From Ophioderma brevispina (lineage: Eukaryota > Echinodermata > Ophiuroidea > Amphilepidida > Ophiodermatidae), in assembly GCA_023653785.1 (NCBI GenBank), contig JAMKCH010001722.1, forward strand, positions 1 to 64,000: DNA of 64,000 nucleotides. The letters run 5' to 3'. The translations under genes and the position numbers were made by a program. Shown piece by piece: positions 56,191 to 64,000 of this stretch (positions within the stretch are counted from its first letter, which is position 1; each line of letters opens with the position of its first letter). Below the pieces are notes generated by a model that worked only from the letters and a program-made list of their open reading frames with translations, was not told the origin of the DNA and made no database searches.

Positions 56191-57257
56191 TAGAAAATGC
56201 ATTGAATAAAAGAAATATTTTCTAAATCGCTAATTACCATACCCAAATCGTAACTCAAAAATATCAGCAAATATACCTGTTAAGCACTAGATTTTTCATA
56301 CCTCAACCCTAGCATTCAAACATGAACTAAGTTTTATAATGCCTTGCCGCTTTTGGACTGCAACCGCCACGCTTATAACAGTATAGCGCCCTCGTTTGAA
56401 TTGACAGCATTAGTTGTGCTTTCTGCCATTGTTTGCGAGGCAGCTAGCACTTGACTTTTGTTAATCGTTACGGTTATTCTAATAATAACTGTAGGGAAAC
56501 ATTTTGCATGTGGTTAATGTGTCAAAATAATTATGTCAATTTCGAATTTATTATAATAATGGCTGACACATTGACACTCAAGCTACTCCGTATGTTATTG
56601 CTTTTTTGCACATTTATTTGGTTTGGCTATTGTGACTGGTATATTGAGTGCTACACATAAAGTGCATGCAATAATAGTAAAAAATTGACAATACACAGGA
56701 TAACATTAATTTTCACATTTCAAAATCACTATTTTATTAATTTTCTTAGACATACCAAAACTTAGTTTTAGTTATGGAACATGCATTGCGGAGTATTAAC
56801 TTTATTATATTTACCTCGATTCATTTACACAGTCAGTGAACTACCCAGCTATGTAACCGAGAGCGTATCGCCTTAAATTAATCTAATTACTTCAATAAAG
56901 ATATGCAAAGTATTGGTATACTTTATTAAGTATAGGGAAAAGTTAATATTAGTCGAGTGAGGAAAACTGCCTCGGCAAGACAGGTGTACGGAGTGAGCAG
57001 TGTAAGGGGCAGATTTAGACCCATCGCGGCACCGACCTCTTGTGTACGGGGAAACAACATGCATCTTCATAGTTTGCTCTCCTTGTACTAATTATATTGT
57101 GTGCATGAGAAAACGGTTATCTTTTGTGATATAAAAAATGCTCCGAATATCAAATAATATCAATAAAATCAGTATCAAGGAAAGCCTTCAACGAATATTA
57201 TTATTTAATATTATTATTAATTGTCTTCTTTAGCCTGGGTTGAGGGACACTACTTTC
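56191..57257. other. intergenic, no gene seen
   Basis: AT-rich; short frames only. Confidence 0.4.
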
Positions 57258-57590
57258 CAATGTTGCCCAGGTTTCCGGGACGGCTTGGGACAGCCAGGTG
57301 TTTACACTCTTATCGAAACTTGGTGCGATTTACATCTACAGACTTTATTCTCCATGCATCGAGGGACCAACAGTTTAACGTTCCCTCCGAAAGACGGGAT
57401 ATTCTCCTGGTTCGTTTGCCCATGTTCAAATGAGCAACGAGGAGAGCGGAATTCTAGTTTTAATCACTAGTTCTTAACAAATCAAATTCATAATTTAGTA
57501 CCTGATTAAATCCCTGCAAGTGATGCGGCCCATCCGGACTTGAACCAGGGCCTTTCAATAGCTTCCATAGCTTCGTCCCCCGATTTGCCT
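57258..57590 (-). mobile_element. tRNA-derived SINE, copy 2
   Basis: Same order as 40423-40712: GGGACAGCCAGGTGTTTACAC (TGGGATAGCCAGGTGTTTTC in copy 1), then the core CAACAGTTTAACGTTCCCTC and CGAAAGACGGGA, then a tRNA-like head whose minus-strand B box is GGTTCAAGTCC (about 57535-57545). The A-box region is more decayed. It lies in the same orientation as copy 1, about 16.8 kb away. Confidence 0.72.
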
Positions 57591-58281
57591 AAAATTGAGA
57601 TTTTTTATGTCGGTCTGAACTGTTGTTGGCCTACGTATGGTATGTGTTCCCAATCTTATGCAGATTAGATAGCCTCTGCGAAATATTAGAAATTGTGTAA
57701 TTTATATTGTAAAATGACAGAAATTGTAAAATAAGCTTGTTTTCCAAGATATCTTGAATCATAAAGAAGGATGATAAGATCAGGAAATGCACTTTTATGA
57801 GTTAGATGTATACTAAATAACATTGTAAGCTGTGTGCATTCTGCATAATTCTCGAGCAAGATGTAATTTTTCAAATCAAACAAACATAATAAGATTTTCT
57901 CCAGAGTAAATGAATGGCCATCTACTTAAATTAAAGAATAAGATTGCACTCATACAATAATGAACTCATCTTCAGCACTAGCCTCGCGTACAGTACGCGT
58001 AACACGCGTATTTGTTCATCGTCGCAACGATAAAGCTGACACAACCTTATCAGCAATCATTAATGATCATGAGATTAAAATGATGTCAATTTAAATGGTC
58101 AATAATTTATTAGCAATGTGATGTAGCAAGAGCAAACATAGCATCATGTAGAATGCGTATGCAAGGCGAAACATATTGTTGCTCAGATAAATAACATTTT
58201 AGGGTTTAGGGTTGTTACAGAAAAGAAGTACATATTATTAATATTTTTACCGAATTATCTTACTTAATTTAGGTAAAAATT
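57591..58281. other. intergenic, no gene seen
   Basis: Contains GTACAGTACGCGTAACACGCG near 57990, a short GC-rich self-complementary patch. Nothing else. Confidence 0.4.
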
Positions 58282-58436
58282 TTTATTATGATGTCCTCTG
58301 CTTACTCAACATGTGTAATTTTACATAACATTTTAATAAACATTTTTTTCTGTTTGCTGACAGAAAATGTTTATTATGATATTCTCTGCTTACTCAACAT
58401 GTGTAATTTTACATAACATTTTTCTGTCAGCAAACA
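58282..58436. repeat. composite of 53-bp direct repeats and 21-bp inverted repeats
   Basis: Direct repeats 58282-58334 and 58370-58423 (TTTATTATGAT..TCTCTGCTTACTC... ) are almost identical. TGTTTGCTGACAGAAAATGT at 58351 is inverted at 58415-58436 (with one extra base), so the second direct repeat forms the loop of a hairpin with a stem of about 21 bp. Confidence 0.92.
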
Positions 58437-60189
58437 CAAATATTCAAAAAATTCTATTGTAATAATGTAATTTATCAATAACTAAGGTAATTTTTGACTT
58501 GGCTATGTCATGTTCTTTCCACGTCTTTTGATGTGTTCTATAAGCTACGACAACATAATAGTTGCACACTGTTTGACTGTACTTTAAGTACAAAAGATGA
58601 GACAGGGTGTGTCACACAGGTCGTTTACCGCCACTTCCTGTCACAAAATGGAAATGAGGAAATTTCTTCGCTCAATTGGGGGTTTATCTTATCCTATGCT
58701 CTCATTCCAGTTCTGTAGAAGGATGCGGCAATTGTTCGCCATATACTGGCCTCGCTTTCTTGAGGATTGTTAAGGGAATTCTTCATCGAACATACCATGG
58801 CTTAGCCATATCGAATGTTATGGTCCATAACTGATCATCATATCGATGCTTTTGCCTTTGAACTTTTAATAGTACACACGGGACAAGTCGTTCAGAATTA
58901 TAAACACAAGATGGCGAGGACAATAATTAATAACGTGGTTAACACAATAGTACTTGAGCTTAATGATAGCATGGTAGTATATTAAGTGCCTACCGAGATG
59001 GGGGTTTCGTTTCATTATAGGTGGCACACCAAAAAATATCAAACAAAGAAGTTATGATGGACTTGCCAAGCATAATTAAGCTTCTTAGTTCCAACTTTTA
59101 ATGTTTACTCGCAGGGAGTTGTGAAACACTGTCATTTCGCATCAGGAGCTGATCAGTAGAGGTAAAGTCAAAGAGACCATTAACAAGTCAATTGGGAGCC
59201 GGTTGATATTAAGAGAATTAAAGTGTCGGGATATAATAAAATAGTGCACAAGGAAATAATTATTCAAAATTTCACGCTATAGGTTTAAGTGGCTTTACGT
59301 TAAAACTGAGCAAACCGCAATTTTATTTTTGAATAAGTAAATCGATAGTCATCAATGCATATTTTCATTATTAGAATGTATTCGGCATGGCCCTATTAAT
59401 GACAGTCATTATAGTGCGAAAATGGCATCATATAACGAGCGTATGTGGGGGGACCTCACAATACATATCGCTTTCAGTGGACCGTCGCCATTTTAATGGT
59501 CGGAATACAAGCTTGAAAAAATAAACATCAAACTATGAATGGCTTGCTTTTGTAATAATAATAATACAAAAAAAATGGATTCTGTGCGTTAATTAGATAG
59601 TTATAATAGTTATTCTGAAATAATTGGAGTCATAAAAACGTTTTTTTTTCTACTGAGAAACCGAGATAAATATACCACTCGAATCTATGCACCAAGGAAG
59701 ACGCATGGAAGAAATTTATTTTACAAAACTGTAGGGATATGCAAAATGTTATGCACATGTTTTAAAAAGGTTATAACAGGTCATTGTTTGCTTTTGCAGA
59801 ACTGGAAGTTTTTGTGGATTAAAGGCAATAGATAGTTTAATGCAGTTTTTGTGAAAGATGTTGTTTCTTCTGAAGACACAATGTACCTTAGTCAAAATTT
59901 TTGTGAAAGTTTATTTTAAAAGAATTCACAATTGTAAGGAAGTCTGGACATAAAAACAAATCAATTTTTTTTATTATGCTTTTAGTGAAGCATTAATTCT
60001 AAAAAGCAACTTTATTCATAGCCAAAAATCTGAATTAAACAAAAATTTACAAGTTTTTAAAAAAAAAAAGGGGAAATTTTGAGTTGTGCCAAGTATAAAG
60101 AATAGTTTTTTAAGATGTTGGAGAAGCTCAGTTTAATTCAAAACAAAAGCAACCAAATTTGCAGTACCAGCAGTCTTTGAGAACTTGTT
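58437..60189. other. intergenic, no gene seen
   Basis: AT-rich; the plus frame at 58494-58718 has no motif. A11-type runs near 60057. Confidence 0.4.
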
Positions 60190-60246
60190 TCTTTATGTAG
60201 AAAGAGCAAGAGAGTGGGAAGAGGAGAGAGTTAAGAGAGCGAAATA

Positions 60247-60282
<36 letters not shown>

Positions 60283-60405
60283 TTGATAGGAGAAAGAGAG
60301 GCCAAAGAGAGAGAGAGAGAGAGAGAGAGCGTTGATAGGAGAAAGAGAGGCCAAAGAGAGAGAGAGAGAGAGGGAGAGAAAAAAGTACGAGTCGGAGGGA
60401 GGAAA
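60190..60405. repeat. (GA)n microsatellite with a 49-bp internal duplication
   Basis: GA repeats with CGTTGATAGGAGAAAGAGAG at 60281 and again at 60330. The three Ser/Leu-rich minus frames over it are low-complexity translations. Confidence 0.95.
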
Positions 60406-60857
60406 AGAAGAGGCATACATTTAGGAAATAGGTCTCAAGCAAGCACGTAAGCAAGCAAACACACTTGATTTACTCTATAACTCACGGTAACCTGTTATGC
60501 CCTAGTTCCTTAAACATTGTATCCTAAAAACATCTTTCTGAAATTAGTTGTCCTTCTGTAGATGACACGACAAAGGCTCACATTACTGATTTGAGCATGA
60601 AGAATTGAGTAATTCTATGAGGCGTGCGATTAAGGATATGCTTTATGCTATACGCTGTTGGAGTGTTCTTGAATGATATTATCTTCAAAGAGGGATGTTG
60701 TTACATCACATGGTGTTTCATAACATCTAAAAGCTGACGGTGAGCATTGAAAAAACCTCAGAGAAAAAGGCACTGTGATAATACAGTACTAATGACGATG
60801 CTGTATTGTATCTGTAAATCTATGGACACTGCAAGTGATTACAACGAACTTTTTTTC

Positions 60858-60990
60858 ATGATTTTGTTCAAAAATTCAAAATTGGGCATATTCGAGACCA
60901 TATTCGGAATCAGCATGAGAAATGCATTCAAATGAGTCCAAACAAGCCTAGTCTTAGGTCAGCGGTTTTAGAGATGGCTTTTCGAAGCCA
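60858..60990 (+). repeat. direct duplication, unit 1
   Basis: GGAATCAGCATGAGAAATGCATTC..., then GTCCAAACAAGCCTAGTCTT and AGG...GAGATGGCTT, are repeated at 61660-61784 with the same order and few changes. Confidence 0.85.
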
Positions 60991-60996
60991 CTGATA

Positions 60997-61318
60997 CACT
61001 GTTAGAAAAAATAACGTTTTAACGATAGAATACCGAAATCCCAGCTTCCAGTATTCTACCGTTAAAATACGGTGCATCGTAGAAAGTAAATTTACTGTAT
61101 TTAAGAGAGTCCTGAGCATTTTAACATGTTTAATGACTTTTTACACAAAATATGTGTTTTCTTCATACAAACATCGATAAAATATCAAAAACTTCTCTTC
61201 AATCATAACGGCAAATTCATCTTTACGGTTGCTGTTATTTAACGGTAGAATACCGGCAGCTGGGATTCCCGTATTTCATGGAATTTTACCGTTAAATATA
61301 CAGACATTTTTAACAGTG
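60997..61318. mobile_element. MITE with CACTGTTA ends, copy 2
   Basis: The left end CACTGTTAGAAAAAATAACG and right end CATTTTTAACAGTG are inverted repeats. Internally GATAGAATACCG/CAGC(T)...TTCTACCGTTAAAATACGG at the left is matched by TTTAACGGTAGAATACCGGC and CAGCTGGGATTCCCGTATTT at the right. The 322-bp length and CACTGTTA ends relate it to 52338-52670. No coding capacity. Confidence 0.85.
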
Positions 61319-61545
61319 CATATGTGTTATAACCTATATAGAATCTCCCGAAGCTGGAAAAAGAATAAGAATGTTCTTTACCCATGGTCATTATTCGTAT
61401 CCTTAAAGATTACAAACATCATCAATCATCATTTGAATCAATTTCCTATCTGTCTTCTTGCGTGTCCAACGAAAATATCAGGACACAATATACATCACCT
61501 GGTAAATGTGCACAATTGTGGTATTCGTCTACGACCTGTCAATTG

Positions 61546-61610
61546 CATGTACACTGTTAGAAATCTTCGCAAATTTACATGCACCGTTAGTAAATGCTTG
61601 TAATTTTACA
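61546..61610 (+). repeat. possible partial CACTGTTA element
   Basis: TACACTGTTAGAAATCTTCG and CACCGTTAGTAAATG resemble the left end of the MITE at 60997. It is too short to call as a full copy. Confidence 0.4.
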
Positions 61611-61659
61611 AATTTGTTAGATTTCTTGTCGCTCTGAAGTCAAAATGTTTGAAATTTGT

Positions 61660-61784
61660 TTGAAAAAAATTAACAATTATGGATTTCTGTGGCTATAATT
61701 GGAATTAGCATGAAAATTACATTCAAATAAGTCCAAACAAGCCTAGTCTTAGGTTAGTGATTTTTGAGATGGCTTCCCAAATGA
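61660..61784 (+). repeat. direct duplication, unit 2
   Basis: Second copy of the 60858-60990 sequence, offset by about 795 bases; the 20-base core GTCCAAACAAGCCTAGTCTT is identical. Confidence 0.85.
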
Positions 61785-62994
61785 GCGAGGGTTATATGCA
61801 TGAAGGTGTAAGTACATCAGTCCTATATACGATACTGTGTGTAGTCTAAGCAGGATTGTTTGAGTAACTATATGTTTTTGGGTGGATTTCTTTAAAAGAA
61901 TATATTCAGCTAGATCAAATATGAGGATGTACGTTTTAATATACAGTTCGATAGATGGCTTTAGATGTCATAACGCGTCTTAAATATTGCCATTGAATTG
62001 CCATTTTTGCATACATTATTCAAACTGCTAATACAGACCTCAAATAATACTCAAATAATAGCTTTTCGCTTTAAACTTATAATTAAATCTAAAACGTTTT
62101 TATTTAAACAGTTTGGAAGTCTTAGCGTTCTAACTTATAAAAACACAATAAAAGGCACTCATTTTGGAAATCTTGCAGCAAATGGCTTCATCGGAAAATC
62201 TGAGATGTGTTTCTGAATATACCTATAATACTATAAAACTATATTATCCCAAATTGTTTATCTTTTATATATTTAATTGGGATTGGAGAATTAGCCACAG
62301 TGCTGAAGCTGTCCTAAAATCATTTTAAATCCTTTTGAGGTACATTTTACGAAGAAATGGAAGATCATTCCGGAAATTATTTGATTATTTTTAACAGTTA
62401 CGCAGTATCCTTATTCCTCACAGGGGCTGGCAGGGAATCTTAAGAACAAGGATGACCAATTCTGATAAAATAGCACGGTAATTTATCGAGGTTAATTTCT
62501 TGTTAGATAGACATAGCTAGGTGTGATGGCTATACGATTTCTTTAGATAATAATCGTAATTGAATATAATAACACAGCAAGTAAAAATTGGTCATCTCCC
62601 TTGCTGATTGCAATTGTATATATGTCATTCCATAAATTAGGGGCCCAACTTGTGACATTTTGAGAAAGACAACAACAACAACAACAATTTAAGAATGATG
62701 GCAATTATTTCTTATTCTAAGCAAATTATAATATCAAGTTATTATTTTTATTTTTTATAGTAAAAAATTAAGTACTTTGAATATTAAAAATATTGCAATA
62801 AAACTGCATTCCTGTTCCCCGTGTAAATGGGGATACCAAACAAATTTTCTGATAATTTAGAGATAATTTCATTACTATGTGATAAGTTTATAGTTTTTTG
62901 TATACTTTGTTTATTTGAGGCTGCACATTGATATTAAAAGTATAAATGGTCATGCCTGCATATAAAACAATGTTTTTTCAAGCACAAATGTTTA
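61785..62994. other. intergenic, no gene seen
   Basis: AT-rich; a short CAA run at about 62670-62688. No coding signal. Confidence 0.4.
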
Positions 62995-63014
62995 GGGACA
63001 CCATGTGGTGTCCC
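62995..63014. repeat. perfect 9-bp-arm palindrome
   Basis: GGGACACCA and TGGTGTCCC flank a 2-base centre. GGGACACCA recurs alone near 63863. Confidence 0.8.
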
Positions 63015-63181
63015 GTTAGAAAATGTACTCGAGAAACAACAGGATATTCAAAAATTAAAAGAAAAAGTTTTAGATACAACGCTCTTAAGCAAACTCTCAC
63101 TTGACACTGTCCTGAATAGGTGTGCGAGCATTGCATACATTCCACCTTATGTTTACTTTACTTTCAGTTCCCAGAACAAAC

Positions 63182-63254
63182 CATTGGTTCCTCGTGTAAC
63201 CGTTAGAAGGATGTACAGCCAAAATTTGAGTTTTGTTTGCACGGGGAACCAATG
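63182..63254. repeat. hairpin-forming inverted repeat
   Basis: CATTGGTTCCTCGTG at 63182-63196 pairs with CACGGGGAACCAATG at 63240-63254 with one mismatch, across a 43-base loop. Confidence 0.75.
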
Positions 63255-64000
63255 ACTTGAATCGATTATAAAATGATCAATTAGTTACTAAATAAAACAG
63301 TCAAACTTATATTACAAAAGCATTATATTTATGCTTCGTAATTAAAGCAAATCGAAAAAATCATCAAAAATCAGATTTTTGCATGTATGTAACAAGTACA
63401 GGTATCATAACATACCCTGCAAATGATAAGACCAGAAGCAACCTAATAAGGACAGAATCAGATATTTTAGTCATTACTGTCCGAACGGACGCTTACTACA
63501 ACACGTAATTGAATGGAGAATCGTATTTTGGAACGCTGCCGTTTTCTTCCTTTTCTGTCAATTCTACAGCTGGAAAAGGTAACTTATGAAAATTCTACAG
63601 ACTTATCCTTCACTTTGAAGCTATTCCTTCAAATTTCAAATATTTTTCAAATCACTGATAGTGTCTTTAATTGTATGTCACAGCCTTCTCGTCCCATTTA
63701 CACACGAAATCGGCACCATATTTTAGACATTAAACTAAAAGGCAATGAATTTAATGTTTCATATTATATAATCTGCAAATTAGCTGCAAATGTGATAGTT
63801 TGAATAAATACGTATCTTAATTCATTGTTACATTTAAGTAAACAAACTATTACATTGTAAAGAGGGACACCAAATTCATATGGAATTATCCACATGTGTA
63901 ACAGCCTTAGAATTACAATCAAGTGTTCATGCATGACCAAAGATTGATATTTACAGATTTGACCTTAGGAAGGGACCCGATGACCTCAAAATGACTTTCA
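63255..64000. other. intergenic, no gene seen
   Basis: The plus frame at 63513-63803 (96 codons) is AT-driven, with no motif and no convincing splice pair. Confidence 0.35.

Noticed and set aside
55964..56209. Glu/Arg/Lys-rich 81-codon plus-strand frame
   Set aside because: Translation of a GA microsatellite.
60128..60454. Three overlapping Ser/Leu-rich minus-strand frames
   Set aside because: Translations of the (GA)n repeat in different frames.
1..64000. A novel gene cluster or defence-type system
   Set aside because: No set of adjacent intact genes exists in the window; recognisable coding traces are dead LINE fragments, so no multi-gene system can be supported.

Overview
This is a eukaryotic, AT-rich, gene-poor window. 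No complete protein-coding gene can be supported in it. There is no bacterial-style operon layout, open frames are short and mostly match chance expectation, and the recognisable content is transposable-element debris: non-LTR retrotransposon fragments, tRNA-derived SINEs and short inverted-repeat DNA elements (MITEs), together with satellites and microsatellites. The mix of CR1/Jockey-type LINE pieces, many different MITE families and a SINE with a conserved GACGTTAAACCGTC-type core suggests a marine invertebrate, perhaps an echinoderm or other non-vertebrate deuterostome. That placement is inference, not proof.

Layout. 1-900: a possible 3' terminal exon on the minus strand with overlapping poly(A) signals. 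0.9-3.2 kb: a degenerate satellite of about 74-bp units. 3.6-6.8 kb: an inverted pair of a short repeat enclosing a MITE with target-site duplication (4329-4776) and a second inverted-repeat element carrying a 29-bp minisatellite (5873-6196). 6.8-22 kb: mostly unannotatable AT-rich DNA, with a diverged direct duplication containing YY1-like sites (11.9-12.25 kb), a pogo-like element end (14.47 kb), a foldback built of 18-bp units (15.2-15.5 kb) and an exon-like segment at 18.0 kb. 22.6-25.6 kb: two LINE remnants, one on each strand, the second partly duplicated. 27.5 kb: a foldback MITE. 28.8-29.8 kb: a dense cluster of TGASTCA (AP-1/bZIP-type) sites. 34.2-34.8 kb: a foldback element nested inside another. 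37.3-47.9 kb: a LINE 3' end, two repeat families each present as an inverted pair, a SINE, a tandem duplication that keeps its reading frame (41.9-42.2 kb) and a TTAA-bounded MITE. 45.5 kb: a 20-bp minisatellite. 49.1 kb: a 103-bp exon-like segment with good splice signals. 50-61 kb: purine/pyrimidine, TA and CA microsatellites, a palindrome-bearing tandem array (53.65-54.05 kb), two CACTGTTA-ended MITEs, a second SINE copy, and direct/inverted repeat composites.

Working interpretation: this is intergenic or intronic DNA of a repeat-rich animal genome. The few exon-like segments (569-808, 17992-18165, 49073-49175, all read on the minus strand) could belong to one or more genes whose other exons lie in or beyond the window, but nothing visible links them. 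The items most worth following up are the TGASTCA cluster, the in-frame duplicated open frame with internal stem-loops, the nested foldback, the palindrome-bearing array and the exon-like segments.
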